A stretch of 64,000 nt of DNA, from contig JAOPHQ010004855.1 of NCBI GenBank assembly GCA_030340625.1, positions 124,001 to 188,000 on the forward strand, given 5' to 3'. The position numbers and the translations under genes were made by a program. The number at the start of each line of letters is the position of its first letter. The stretch's first letter is position 1. Positions 53,830 through 64,000 of this stretch are shown here, in pieces. This DNA comes from Merluccius polli. Lineage: Eukaryota > Chordata > Actinopteri > Gadiformes > Merlucciidae. The notes below the pieces were generated by a model. The model ran no database searches. It was not told the DNA's origin and worked only from the letters and a program-made list of their open reading frames with translations.

Positions 53830-54030
53830 ACTTATTTATTAAAAACATTTGAACATTACAAAAAACAACAGTGGTACTGGCATGTAGCCTTCAAGTAATA
53901 AATAAAAAGAATACACTATTAACATTACAAAAAAAGAACAGTGGCATGTAGCGTTCAAGTAATAAATAAAAATAAACCACTATTAACATTACAAAAAAAG
54001 AACAGTGGCATGTAACCTTCAAGTAATAAA
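53830..54030. repeat. Short tandem duplication (~60-bp unit)
   Basis: ATTAACATTACAAAAAAAGAACAGTGGCATGTAGC-class unit followed by TTCAAGTAATAAATAAA occurs three times between about 53850 and 54030. Confidence 0.75.
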
Positions 54031-54204
54031 TAAAGTATTTAAAACATAGTTGGCTACACAGATTAATTATTTAAAAGGCTAACGTTATATTTTGATGACA
54101 GATGACAGACTGAACGGTAAGGACGGTAGCCTAGCACTACGAGCTATGGTTAAATTACGTTAGCCAAACACGATAGCCTTTAGCATTTAGCCATTGTAGA
54201 CGTC

Positions 54205-54412
54205 GTATGCAAACATACAAATACAAAAATAATGGTAACGTGTATTTCAGGATAAGGATTGAAAAGCTCCGGCACCGTTTGCATATTGGTTTTTGTGACT
54301 ATTATTAATCCCTGTTCATCCGCCTCAAATGCAAAGTACTTCCAGACACGACTCTTATTATTTTTTTTCCCTGACAAGTCGAGGCGGAGCTGTCGCTGCA
54401 GCCGCCATCTGC
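54205..54412 (-). pseudogene. hAT transposase/ZBED-type BED-finger start, frameshifted
   Basis: On the minus strand ATG near 54407 starts MAAAATAPPRLVREKK and reaches stops in a poly-A run. One frame over, starting at the same run, the sequence continues NNKSRVWKYFAFEADEQGLI, the aromatic signature that opens a BED zinc finger (V-W-x-Y-F-x-F). The expected Cys pair is not seen afterwards. The natural reading is the N terminus of an Ac-like hAT transposase or ZBED-derived gene broken by a slip in the A run. Ends of the parent element were not found. Confidence 0.6.
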
Positions 54413-54871
54413 CGTGTTCCTTCTTTTGGCATTTAACGGCAGACTAGAACACTCGTAGGTGTATATGCTGCCCACGTCACGTCCGGAGGAATTGCATCCC
54501 CAGTACCTATGGTACTGTAGAAAAACGAGTACCGTCACGTTTTTGGACAAATGTTTTATTCCTCTGTAGGGATCCTTTCCATAATGTTGTCTGACACTTA
54601 TAATAACAATCTGAGCCTGGCAGTCAGTGGCAAAACAAGCACTTTAAGAGGACGTACATTGACAGGAAACACTTGCCCCATAGTTTTATGTTGCGGCTGA
54701 CGGATGAAGCCCTCTTGTTCAATACTGGACCAATTTAAAAAATTGTTGGCCACATTAGTCCCTGAGACTAATGTTGAAAAATCCCCTATAAGTCCCTGAA
54801 CCTGGAAAAGGATCAGTTAAGGAATGTGGACCGATTCAATGATTTCCTTACATTGAATACGTAGCACTCCA

Positions 54872-55057
54872 CAAAAATGGAAGCAATTTGTGGCAAACCG
54901 AGTGATGGAAATACAACAATTGACAAATCCAGAGACCTGGTCACACTGCAATGGAAAAAGGAATCCTGCGGATTTACCTATGAGAGGCCAAAATGTTGAC
55001 AGTCTCATCCAGAATCAGCTGTGGTGGAATGGACCTATCTTTCTATTGACTGCAGAC
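54872..55057 (+). pseudogene. BEL/Pao retrotransposon pol fragment, part 1
   Basis: The frame reads WKQFVANRVMEIQQLTNPET, then WSHCNGKRNPADLPMRGQNV, then LWWNGPIFL. This is the conserved end of the BEL/Pao RNase H region (FVANRV..I, NPADL..RG, LWW.GP). It is cut by the hAT inserted at 55058. The upstream pol domains were not recognised before about 54870. Confidence 0.82.
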
Positions 55058-55945
55058 CAGTGGCGGCTGGTGAAAAATATTCAAGGTGGGGCTGTGCCTT
55101 ATTCAGTCAATTTGACAAACCATCCCAATACAATGTAACACAAACTGCAGGATACCAGTGGAAAAGTCAGTCATTATTTCATATTGATTTATTTATATTT
55201 ATTTTATTTGTATTTATTTATTATTTATATTAATTTAATATTAAAAAGTTGACCCTTACCATGAGCCTTTTGTGCAATATGTATGTCGGGCTGATCAGGG
55301 CCAAGCTCTTTGACTTTTTTTTCTACCAAAGTTCTCCTCTCAAGTGGAAGCTGGTGAAGAGATCATATTGAATTCACATCCGTCATTGACCAGTGTCCTT
55401 GGTTGTGTTGTCGGACTCCGCTTGGGGCGCATTCAACATTTTAATGAATTAATTTTAATGAACATTTCTGATACAGAATATAAATCCTCCACACCAGACT
55501 CTACACTCAAAACAAACAACCATACAAAAACAACAAAATGTTCTACGCTTCTACGTCACTGGCTTGGGGCGCTAAATTCACCGCCCCAGAGGCATCAGAC
55601 TCGGGGACGCTGATTGGCTAAATTTAGGTTGCTATGCGCAATCTTGAGGCAGCAACGGGTCTGCAATTGGCTGTGCTGCTGCACTCCGTGGGCCCTTTTT
55701 CCAGCGCCCCAGAAAGGGGCGGATCCACCAGAGGGGATGAACAGGAAGCTTTACCCCAAACATAATTATTTATATTTCATATATTACATGTAATTGTGCA
55801 TTTTAACACACCCATACTTAAAATAAGTAGTTATTGTTTATTTTAAAAACTTTTTTTTTTAAAAGAACATTTTTAAAAACACTTTCCACCAGGGGGGGGG
55901 GGGGGGGGGGGCGCCCTAGCGCCCTCTATTGGCCAGCCGCCACTG
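55058..55945. mobile_element. hAT MITE in the BEL/Pao fragment
   Basis: Ends CAGTGGCGGCTGGTG and GGCCAGCCGCCACTG, flanked by the exact 8-bp duplication CTGCAGAC (55050-55057 and 55946-55953). The 888-bp interior is non-coding, with a poly-G run of about 18 at 55893-55910. Confidence 0.93.
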
Positions 55946-55953
55946 CTGCAGAC

Positions 55954-56490
55954 TGCATAGAAATTACTGACATGGAAGCATTGCAGTGTCTACACATAGC
56001 AAGATGTAGACACTGAGCTCAAGAGGTCACAGTACAGTTTACAAGCACTGAGCCAGTTAACAGTGTTTAGAGTAACTGCATGGGTAAGAGGTTCATAGCC
56101 AATGCATGCTCAGGTCTGAAAACTCAGGGAGAGCTTACAGCTGAGGAGCTTGTTTTAGCTGAAATGTACTGGGTAAAAGTAACTCCGGAACATACCTTTA
56201 ACAAAGAACTTAATCTGCTAAAATCCAGACATGATGTCAACCGAGATTAAAAAAATCAAAGACCTTAAACGGTTCTTAGACGAGAATAGCCTCATTTGTG
56301 TACGAGGGAGGTTTTAACAAGCCAATTTGAGTTTCAGAGAGCAACACCCCCTTGGGTGCTGCCCACAAAGGGCAGGTACTCAAAAATATTAGTTGAGTAT
56401 CACCATGAAAAGGTCATGCATTCTGGAGTAAGGGATACACTATTTCAGATAAGTGAGACATGTTGGATTCTCAGGGGGACACCCATTTAA
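55954..56490 (+). pseudogene. BEL/Pao pol fragment, part 2 (pre-integrase region)
   Basis: After the hAT the frame continues with fragments: VTAWVRRFIANAC, LTAEELVLAEMYWVKVT, then (frame change) LKRFLDENSLICVRGRF-like, QANLSF, and EYHHEKVMHSGVRDTLFQIS. The order LTAEE / FLDE-N-x-I-R-x-GGR / HHE-x-x-H-G-x-x-D-T is the typical stretch between RNase H and the integrase zinc finger of BEL/Pao. Several stops show decay; the integrase core was not found. Confidence 0.75.
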
Positions 56491-56755
56491 TTTCCCAATA
56501 GCAAAGTGTTGAACAAAACAGAGCTTAATTCAGAGTAGGCATGTTTTGAAGAGGGAACATTTACACTTTAGCCTTGAATAGCCAATGCTTATTTACAGCG
56601 GAGTACGTAGGGACTGTGGGCAAGTGCTCGCTCCATAGTGGAGTGCAAACAGCAGAATATTAAACTGCAATAACTTTAATTAATGCAAGAAAAAACACAT
56701 TTTCTATCTATGTATTGTTTCCTGAGAATCTGTCTTTAACATTTAACAGTTAATA
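56491..56755. other. Short unassigned stretch between BEL/Pao fragment and LINE tail
   Basis: No gene or repeat recognised. Confidence 0.4.
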
Positions 56756-57407
56756 AATTACCAAATAAATGTAAATGTAAATGTACTTTATTTATACAGC
56801 CCTTTACAACAATCCTTTCGGTGTACCAAAGTGCTTTACAGCAGGTAACAAATAAAGAGAAGAATAAGTAAAAACAATGAAAGAACAATGAAAAACAATA
56901 AAATACAACAAAATCGAATATGATAAAAGCAGATAAAAGTGTTATCATACTATTGGGTATTAAAAGCCATCCTAAATAAGTTGGTTTTTAGCCTAGATTT
57001 GAAGAGGCCCAGGTCAGAAATAAGACGCATCTCGGCGGGGAGCTTATTCCTGAGCCTGGGGGCAGCGACGGAAAAGTCACCCCAGTGTTTGTATTTTGAC
57101 CTGGGCACTTCCAGCAACAGTTGATTTGTTGACCTCAGAGCTCTACCAGGATTACGGACAGTTAAAAGCTCAGATAAATACGATGGGGCGAGGCCATTAA
57201 GAACTTTAAAAACAAACATTAAAAGTTTAAAATCAATTCTATAAAGGACAGGAAGCCAGTGAAGGGAGTTAAGAACAGAAGTGATGTGCATATGTCTGTT
57301 AGTGTTGGTTAAAAGATGGGCAGCAGCGTTTTGCACAAGTTTAAGGCGACTGAGAGAAGACTCCCAGTGTGGTAGGGCCCCATGAGGAAACACTGGAGCT
57401 AAAAACT
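56756..57407 (-). pseudogene. LINE A, C-terminal end and 3' tail
   Basis: From 57393 the minus strand reads LSRLKLVQNAAAHLLTNTNR, SVLNSLHWLPVLYRIDFKLL, GLAPSYLSELL and SKYKHWGDFSVAAPRLRNKL, then stops at 56950. This is the conserved C terminus of the CR1/L2-superfamily LINE that starts at the right edge of the window. The 3' tail near 56770-56850 carries the conserved CTGTAAAGCACTTTGGT block and ends in (ACATTT)n. It is separated from the rest by LINE B. Confidence 0.82.
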
Positions 57408-57431
57408 AAGAGAGACTAAAACTAAAGGAAA

Positions 57432-58203
57432 TCAAATAATAGCCTGAGTAAAAAAGTGAGTCTTCAGCCTCTTTTTAAAAACATCAACAGTCTCTGCAGC
57501 CCTGAGGTTCTCCGGCAGGCTGTTCCACAATCGGGGGCCATAATAACTAAAAGCCACCTCCCCGTGTGTTTTCGATCTAACTTGTGGTATGGTTAAAAGG
57601 CCAGAGCCGGAAGACCTCAGGGTCTGTGAGGGTTGATATGGTAAAAGTAAGTCCGATAAATAAGGAGGCCCAGGACCGTTAAGACATCTAAAAACGAGTA
57701 AGAGAACCTTAAAATTGATCCTGAAGCTAATGTGCTCCCGCCCTCTGGTCCTCGTCAACACTCGTGCAGCTGAATTCTGCAGCAATTGGAGACTAGAGAT
57801 ACTCTTTTTTGGAAGACCAGAGAGCAGTGCATTACAATAATCTAAACGACAAGAGATAAAAGCATGCATCAGCACCTCCGTGCTGGCCTGAGAGAGAAAC
57901 GGGCGGACTCTGGCTATATTCTTAAGATGGTAAAAACCTATCTTTGTTATGTTTTTGATATGAGGAATAAAACTAAGCTCAGAGTAAAAAATCACGCCCA
58001 GAGTTTTTACAGTCTTGGATGGTTTAAGATCTTGTAATTTTGTTAAAGGTTTCTCTCTCTGGCCTTCAGGACCAATGACTAAAACCTTGGTTTTGTCCTG
58101 GTTGAGCTTTAGGAAATTTGCTGCCATCCATGACTTGATATCTAAAATGCAGTTTAAAAGGGCATCAAGTGTATCGAAGGCGGCGGTAAGATCCAGTAGT
58201 ACC
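57432..58203 (-). pseudogene. LINE B C-terminal part with deleted RT core
   Basis: On the far side of the LTR the frame resumes VLLDLTAAFDTLDALLNCIL: the normal catalytic palm (the stretch including the Y-A-D-D box) that should sit between AAFDTLD and LLNCI is gone without shifting the frame. It continues WMAANFLKLNQDKTKVLVIG, LDYCNALLSGLPKKSISSLQ, LQNSAARVLTRTRGREHISF, YGPRLWNSLPENLR and ends at 57432. The deletion makes the RT inactive. Confidence 0.85.
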
Positions 58204-58207
58204 TGGA

Positions 58208-58611
58208 CTGTTAAGAATAAATAATAGTATATGTATCAACAGACTGTAATATCCACACATAGCCACTAAGGAATATAAATATAAATATATAAGTTGTATT
58301 AACCGCACCTGGTCACCAGATGGCGGCACACATAATACACTGGGGGCGGGCGCTCAACACTAGCCAATCAGAGCATAGTATGCGTCATAGAGGCCACGCC
58401 TGCCCAGATACTACCAAACTACAGATCCGGGGGGAGGAGAGAAACCCTACAGGCAGCGTATCTGTTAAGATATCCAGCTAAGGGTCGCTCCACGCGCGTG
58501 ACCTATACAATACCTCTCCTTTTGCTTCATAGATAAATACCTAAAGCTAAACAAATAAAGTGAGTTAAAGCGATCCTGTGTTGGCGGCCTTCTTCCTCAA
58601 TGAACATCACT
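58208..58611 (+). mobile_element. Solo LTR inserted in LINE B
   Basis: TGTTAAGAATAAATAATAG at the left and CATCACTACA at the right give TG...CA ends of about 404 bp, with GGAC on both flanks (58204-58207 and 58612-58615), a 4-bp duplication. A promoter-like, GC-rich middle and AAATAAAG near 58555 fit LTR structure. The parent family is unknown; no internal region present. Confidence 0.72.
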
Positions 58612-59086
58612 ACAGGACTGTTAGTTTATGGTTATCTAAGTTGCACCTGGCATCATTTAAAATCTTTAAAAGGGCTGTCTCGGTACTGTGGTTCATCCTA
58701 AAACCAGACTGATGCTTCTCTAAGACGTTGTTTGTGTTTAAAAAATCATTTACTTGGTTAAAAACCAGTTTTTCTAAAATTTTACTTAAAAATGGTAAGT
58801 TGGATACAGGCCGGTAATTGCTAAGAATATCTGGGTCTAAATTGCTCTTCTTCAGAAGGGGCTTCACCAACGCTGTTTTAAAGGAGGTGGGGAAGACACG
58901 CGTCTGGAGAGAGCAATTCACAATGTTTAAAAGCTGTTCCTCAAAGAATCCATAAAATGTTTTAAAAAACAGTGTGGGAATTGGGTCTAAAAGGCAGGTT
59001 GTAGGGTTTACCTGGGAGAAAACTCGACCAAGTGTCCTCGCATCAACCAGGGCAAAACTCTCCAGTGTTTCCTCAGGTAAAAGCAA
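58612..59086 (-). pseudogene. LINE B reverse transcriptase, N-terminal part
   Basis: The frame gives PTTCLLDPIPTLFFKTFYGF, ALVKPLLKKSNLD, LSNYRPVSNLPFLSKILEKL, NVLEKHQSGFRMNHSTETAL and ends in NLDNHKLTV at the LTR insertion. These are RT blocks 1-3; catalytic blocks follow only as a deleted remnant. Confidence 0.85.
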
Positions 59087-59418
59087 TGATCCAGGTGTGG
59101 TGACAGCTTAAATCTGTTGAGATAAAAGACTGGATCTGATGTCATCGATTTTACTTCTGAAGTGGTCTGCAAAGTCCCTACAGAGAGTATCTGTTGTTGT
59201 TTTATGGGATCCTTTAAAATTAATGTTTGTTAAAAGCTCAATGTTGGAGAAGAGGAATTTGTGGTGGTTTTTATGGTCAGAGATTAGTTTTTTGAAGTGG
59301 GTGATTCTTGCCTGTTTGATTGCATTATTGTAGGTTTTGAGTTGTTGACGTCAAATTTCGTGGTGAACTGTTAGTTTTGATTTTCTCCATCTCCTTTCAG
59401 CACTCCTGCAGTTTCTTT

Positions 59419-60300
59419 TCAGTTTCCTCCTTTCTCCATGGGGGTGTAGGTTTTATCATGATGGTTTTGGTTAAAAGAGGAGTCACTGAGTCCAGCGTTG
59501 AGTTTATTGTTAAAATTGTCAACGATAAAATCAGAAGGTGCTGGTAAAATCTCTGCAGGAGTGCTCTGTAAAATCTGGATAACATTTGCAGCCACTTCAG
59601 AAGTTAGGTAGCGTTTCCTCACCGTTCTCACCGGGGCCTCCCGTTGATTAAAACTGGTGATGTTAAAAAACACACAGTAGTGGTCAGACACAGCCAGGTC
59701 CACAACAGAGGACACACCCACGGACAGGCCATAAGTTATGACCAGGTCCAGGGTGTGACCTCTGCTGTGGGTCGGCTGCGTGACATGCTGTTTAAAATCC
59801 AAACAGTTTAAAAGGTTTAAAAATTCTCTGGACACTGGGTCCGAGGTGTTGTCAATGTGTAGATTAAAATCACCAGTTATTAAAATCCTGTTGTGGGTGG
59901 TGTGAATGATTGATAATAGATCAGAGAATTCACTGATAAAAGAAGTGGAGTACTGGGGTGGTCTGTAGACCGTTATGCAAAGAATAGGAGGGCTGCTAAA
60001 AACAAAGGCATGATGCTCAAATGATGAGTAACTGTTAAAAGGAACTTCATTTGAAGACATTGTGGTTTGTGTTATTGATGCAGTTCCTCCCCCTTTCTTG
60101 CCCCCCCTAGTGGAAAATAGAAAGTTAAAATTTGGTGGGGAAGCCTCAGTGAGAACAACAGGTGCATCGGTGCCAAGCCATGTCTCTGTAAGGAGAATAC
60201 TGTCAAGGTGTTTATCTAAAATTAAATCGTTTATGATAAAAGATTTGTTTAAAAGAGAGCGCACATTCAGCACAGCCATTTTGATGTCAGTGCTGAACAT
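59419..60300 (-). pseudogene. LINE B endonuclease domain
   Basis: The 293-codon frame contains MAVLNVRSLLNKSFIINDLI, LLTETWLG, ITGDFNLHID, HTLDLVITYG and VSDHYCVFF: all signatures of the LINE endonuclease (Asn, Glu, D-x-N, S-D-H). It stops at 59419-59421 within a linker (TPMEKGGN). Related reading resumes in other frames toward the RT. Jockey-superfamily assignment (CR1/L2/Rex1-like) is inferred from the motif style. Confidence 0.85.
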
Positions 60301-60529
60301 GTGCTCATCATGACATTCTATGGGAATAAAAAAACTATTGGGTCTTCAGCTGTTTATGTGACATTTTAGTTTTGATGGTGTGAATGTCCTGAGATTCTGG
60401 TGGCAGAGAAGGGTCTACTAATGGAGAGGAGTGTATGGTGCGGGTGAAACGTGTAGTGGGGTAGGGTGGGGGTGAATGAGGGGGTGCGTGAGGGGCAAAG
60501 TGACTATCTGAATGTGTTTTAACGGTGAG

Positions 60530-61312
60530 TCAGGAGGTGGCTGTGGTGCAGGACCGGACAGTCAGGTTGAAGTTAACTGATAAAAGCCGTGAACCCTCCT
60601 GATTTGGGTGGAGGCCGTCCCGTTTAAAAAGGCTGGGCCTGTTTAAAAAAGCTTTAAAATTGTCCACAAAAGGGATACTTTTGTTTCGGCAGTATCCCTT
60701 CAGCCACAGGTGCAGCTGACGAAGGCGGCTGGTGGTGACGAGGTGGGGGAAGCAGGGCCAGAGATAATCAGCCGCTTCCCCGTGTCCAGCAGGCGATCCA
60801 CCGCGGAAACGAAGTCCTGTTTGAGGACCTGGAGGCGGAGGAGGAGGAGATGGACGAGCCCCAGTGCCCCTGCACACCACCGACCAGGGCTCCCTCGGCT
60901 TGAGAGGAGTTGAGCTCGCTGGAGTTTCCACTCTATTCTTCCGGTCCCGGATGAAGCACTGTGACTCCGCGGGATGAAAGCAGGAGGTGGAGGGTGCCGA
61001 TGACCTGGGCTTGGCTCCCTGGCGGTGCCAGCGGGACTCGGCTAGTGCCGGTGTCCCGGTGGTGATGGAGCCAGTCCATGGCAGGGTGGTGTTGTCCATG
61101 GCCGTCATGCTCCGGACGTCAGCGCCGGATGTTTTCAGGCGGGCGATGAGCTTCACCTGGGTCGTGGTGACGGTGGAGAAATCCATGAGGATCTTGTCCC
61201 TCTCCATGAGGTCCGCCCGCAGACTCGAGACGCTCTCCCTCAGTTTAGAGAGGGTGGGGAGGCAGGACCGCCAACATACCAGTAAATCCAGCAATCGGTA
61301 AAAGAATAGCAT
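60530..61312 (-). pseudogene. LINE B ORF1 (coiled-coil and esterase-like end)
   Basis: An open frame of 260 codons. Early residues form a coiled-coil-like LSKLRESVSSLRADLMERDK. The end reads RLRQLHLWLKGYCRNKSIPF, VDNFKAFLNRPSLFKRDGLH and PNQEGSRLLS, which matches the esterase-like (SGNH hydrolase) C terminus of CR1/L2 ORF1 proteins, with the GLHP block. Such ORF1 proteins bind the LINE RNA. The frame shows no stop, but the expected middle of the esterase domain looks compressed, so it is probably not functional. Confidence 0.72.
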
Positions 61313-61494
61313 TTAAAACAGGTTTCACTTGGCCGAGTAGTGGCGTGGGAGTCCGTGGTCTTGATCGATCACCAGACAATGTCCATAAATGAGCTCAGAG
61401 GGTTAAGATCTTAAGCCCGTTAAGAAGTGTCAATAAAAACAGAGCGGATAAAACGACATCATTTAAACAAGGGCTAAGAACTTACTTAAAAACT

Positions 61495-62909
61495 GGATAA
61501 AAAGTCAGAGCTCCTGTCAACCCGGAAATAATACAACTAGTCTTGACAACATTGTTAATTTGTTTGTCAAACCTCAGATGGCTGTCAAAGGTCACTCCCA
61601 GATTTCTGACAGTTGAACTGAGCTTTGAAGACAAGGTGCCGAAGCCAGCCGTCACAGTATCCCCAAACACAATACATTCAGTTTTATCATCATTTAAACA
61701 AAGTACATTTTGGGCCAAACACTGCTTAATATCAGCGATACAATCAAACAAAGAACATTGTGCACTATTCCTATTTGGCTTCACTGGCAGATAGATTTGT
61801 AAATCGTCTGCATAACAGTGAAAAGAAAGGTTGTGCCTGGCTATAATTGACCCAAGTGGTAACATGTACAATGAGAAGAGGAAAGGGCCAAGAATCGATC
61901 CTTGTGGGACTCCACAGGAGAGAGGAGCACTGGAAGAGGACAGGTCACCAACCATAACGGAGAAGGTTCTACTGGACATGTAAGACGTAAACCACTTCAA
62001 TGCAGTGCCGTGGATGCCAACATATTTACTTAGACGTGACAGGAGGCCTGCATAGTCCACCGTGTCAAAGGCTGCTGTGAGATCAAGCAGCACTAAGACA
62101 ACAGGGCACTTGGCATCCACAGACAGAGCAATATCGTTGTGCACCTTTAACAGTGCATACTCAGTGCTGTGCCGAGACCTAAACCCAGATTGGAACTTCT
62201 CAAGAACAGAGTTATTCTCAAGAAAGGACTGTAATTGTATAAAAACAACTTTTTCTAAAACCTTAGAAAGAAAGGACAGATTGGAAACAGGTCTAAAATT
62301 TGATAACACTGAGGGGACAAGATTAGGCTTTTTAAGAATGGGCCTGACCACAGCATGTTTAAAGGCAGCTGGGACAGTTCCTAATCTAAGGCAGGAGTTA
62401 ATAAAAACCAGGAGACTGGGCCCCACAGTATTAAAAACCATTTTCAACACTTTGGCAGGGACAATATCCAATGGGCAATTTGTAGGTTTCAGAGATCTCA
62501 CTATGTCACAGAGAGAAGAGAGGGTAACCAGTTCAAACTGATCAAACACAGCAGAATGAGTTGGGGCAACAGGCGAATCCTTATTTGTAATCACAATAAC
62601 ACTCTCACTGGTGTCTTTTCTGACAGAATCCACTTTAAGAAAATTCTCACAGGTGGCTATTGATACATCAGTCACAGCAGAAGTGCATGGGTTAACAACA
62701 GCGTTAATTGTATCAAATAACACCTTGGGACAATGACTGCTGCTAGAAATAATATTAGAGAGGTACTGAGATTTTGCTTCACGTACGGCTCTCTGATAAT
62801 CAGTGAGACAGTCCCTTAACATTTCCAGAGACACATGCAGTTTGTCCTTCTTCAGTCTGCGTTCCGCCTGCCTGCAACGTTGCCTGATGGCGCGGGTGGT
62901 GTCGTTCAA
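61495..62909 (-). pseudogene. LINE A reverse transcriptase
   Basis: Largest intact stretch of LINE A: a 475-codon frame with NCPLDIVPAKVLKMVFNT, VVRPILKKPNL, LSNFRPVSNLSFLSKVLEKV, VLEKFQSGFRSRHSTEYALL, LVLLDLTAAFDTVDYAGLLS, LSCGVPQGSILGPFLFSLYM and the catalytic FHCYADDLQIYLPV near 61808. The thumb begins CLNDDKTECIVFGD and is cut by LINE B at 61494. All RT blocks are present, so inactivation comes from the LINE B insertion and the frameshifts upstream. CR1/L2-like (Jockey superfamily); the exact clade is not settled by eye. Confidence 0.87.
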
Positions 62910-64000
62910 CCAGGGATCCGTTCTTGGCTTGGCAGATTTTTGCCTAAAAGGGGCAATAGAGTCCAGAATCCCAGCACGATGGAGTGGAAGGAGAGAAAAT
63001 GATTAGGGCAGAGAGGGGAAGCCAAGCCGTTCAAGGGAATAAACTGTGAGTCATTGAAAGCAGCAGTAAATTCATCAGCCGTGGAGGGAGTGATGATACG
63101 CCGCTGACGGGATGGAGCAAGAGGTTTGCTGACTGGTTGGGGGGCTATCACTTCGAAAACGATGGGGAGATGATCTGAGATTGCAGTCTCAGAAATCTCT
63201 TTAAGGGAAACTGAGAGCCCGAAAGACATAACAAGGTCCAATGTGTGCCCAAGATGGTGTGTTGGTTTATCCACGGATTGAATCAAATTAAAAGTTGCCA
63301 ACAGGCTTTTGAAGTCAGTGGCAAATTGGTCAGATGTGAATTGGTCAAACGTGAACATTAAAATCCCCACAGATCAGGAGCTTGTCATATTTTGGGAGAA
63401 TGTCAGCCAGAAACTCAGAGAACTCAAGAATAAAGCCCTTATTATATTTCGGAGAGCGGTAGACAACTGCACACAGCACAGGACTTTCGAACTCCACCAC
63501 AAACATTTGCAGTTCATGAGGAGTATGTACCTGTGGGAAGAAGCCGACATTTAAAATTTTCATTGAACACAGCAGCAAGTCCCCCCCTCACCCCGACACT
63601 CGCGGGGAGCTGAAGAAAGAACAGCTGGGTGGGAGGAGCTCAGAGAACGCGCTGTATTCACCTGGTTTCCGCCAGGTTTCAGTCAACAGGAGGAAATCCA
63701 AGGAATGCGAAGTAAAAAAGTCATTTAGGATAAAAGTCTTATTTGCAACCGATCTGGTGTTGATGAGAGCCATGCGAACCAAATGCCGATCCGTCTGTTG
63801 GGAGGCCTGTTTAACCGGACGGAGATTCTCCAGCGCGCGGCCCCATCTACGGATCCTCACGGGTCGGCGGCAGGGAGGTGGGTACCGGCCTCTGGTACAG
63901 CCGGCAGCAGCCATCGGTAGGAGTAATCCACGAAGCCTCAGATGTCATAGCCAGCGCAATCAGAAGAGACCAAACAGCGGATGGCACGCGTTGTATGTGG
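62906..64000 (-). pseudogene. LINE A endonuclease region (frameshifted, runs to the window edge)
   Basis: Three frame pieces. 63914-63588: MALINTRSVANKTFILNDFF and LLLTETW. About 63588-63345: VFNENFKCRLLPTG-like bases then FVVEFESPVLCAVVYRSPKY and KLLICGDFNVHV. 63370-62906: LIQSVDKPTHHLGHTLDLVM and ETAISDHLPIVFEV. Together these give the Asn, Glu, D-x-N and S-D-H catalytic signatures of the LINE endonuclease. At least two frameshifts (near 63590 and 63355) separate them. The 5' end lies beyond 64000 or is truncated there. Confidence 0.82.

Larger units (their letters stand above)
57408..61486 (-). mobile_element. LINE B inserted into LINE A
   Basis: A 4.08-kb minus-strand LINE flanked by TAAAAACT on both sides (57400-57407 and 61487-61494), the exact target duplication. 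Order on the minus strand: ORF1 with an esterase-like end (61312-60530), endonuclease (60300-59419), RT start (59086-58610), a solo LTR (58208-58611) and C terminus (58207-57432). The RT catalytic core is deleted at the AAFDT-L point. Confidence 0.85.

Noticed and set aside
27441..64000. Search for plekha7 WW-domain exons
   Set aside because: No peptide resembling the WW signatures was found on the minus strand; they presumably lie beyond the window, but short exons could have been missed by eye.

Overview
The window is eukaryotic, from a ray-finned (teleost) fish. The evidence is a spliced vertebrate gene with canonical GT/AG introns on the minus strand, plus typical fish repeats: many hAT elements with 8-bp target duplications, L2/CR1-type LINEs, a DIRS tyrosine-recombinase retrotransposon, PIF/Harbinger, P-element/THAP-type transposons, BEL/Pao, and long CA, GA and TA microsatellites. 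No prokaryotic, CRISPR or organellar feature is present.

Host gene. Six coding exons of plekha7 (pleckstrin-homology domain family A member 7, an adherens-junction adaptor) run right to left at 27336-27440, 23014-23086, 9684-9784, 5476-5657, 3662-4237 and 2147-2747. All junction phases agree. They encode the linker before the PH domain, the whole PH domain and the proline/serine-rich middle of the protein. The upstream WW-domain exons and the downstream coiled-coil exons were not found, so 27441-64000 is probably all one upstream intron and 1-2146 is the next downstream intron.

Layout. 1-9683: host exons, short introns, microsatellites and a few small hAT fragments. 10774-19613: an 8.8-kb P-element-like transposon with a THAP-domain gene, opened by an L2 LINE (about 12788-16205) and by a hAT-like element (16266-18242), which itself holds another inverted-repeat element. 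20609-22034: a Harbinger element with a Myb-like remnant. 22602-22968: a hAT MITE next to an exon. 23240-27318: a hAT element filling almost all of one plekha7 intron; it contains a 3.3-kb fold-back element, which contains another hAT. 27902-29432: a cluster of LTRs. 30728-31250: a second copy of the nested hAT.

31986-50190 is a very large nested block that seems to have split a minisatellite. Inside it, a 13.2-kb compound element (33842-47086) split a ~205-bp tandem repeat. The compound element carries a second P-like transposase (minus strand, 43309-45691) and a tandem pair of an unclassified palindrome-rich unit. One unit copy is interrupted by a DIRS retrotransposon (35603-41099) and a hAT MITE (34062-34374); the other copy preserves both empty sites. 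50387-51337: a TTAA-flanked element containing a G-run-bearing hAT. 53.3-54.6 kb: a hAT remnant with a BED-finger start. 54.87-56.49 kb: a BEL/Pao fragment split by a hAT. 56.76-64 kb: a minus-strand LINE split by a second LINE, which in turn holds a solo LTR.

Nearly every mobile coding region is broken, so the transposons look dead. The DIRS element is the best preserved (one frameshift and one stop seen). The main value of the window is its nested insertion chronology, which empty sites and target duplications fix to the base in several places. I saw no clearly new biochemical system; the best candidates for novelty are the compound P-like element, the unclassified unit dimer and the fold-back element with telomere-like repeats.
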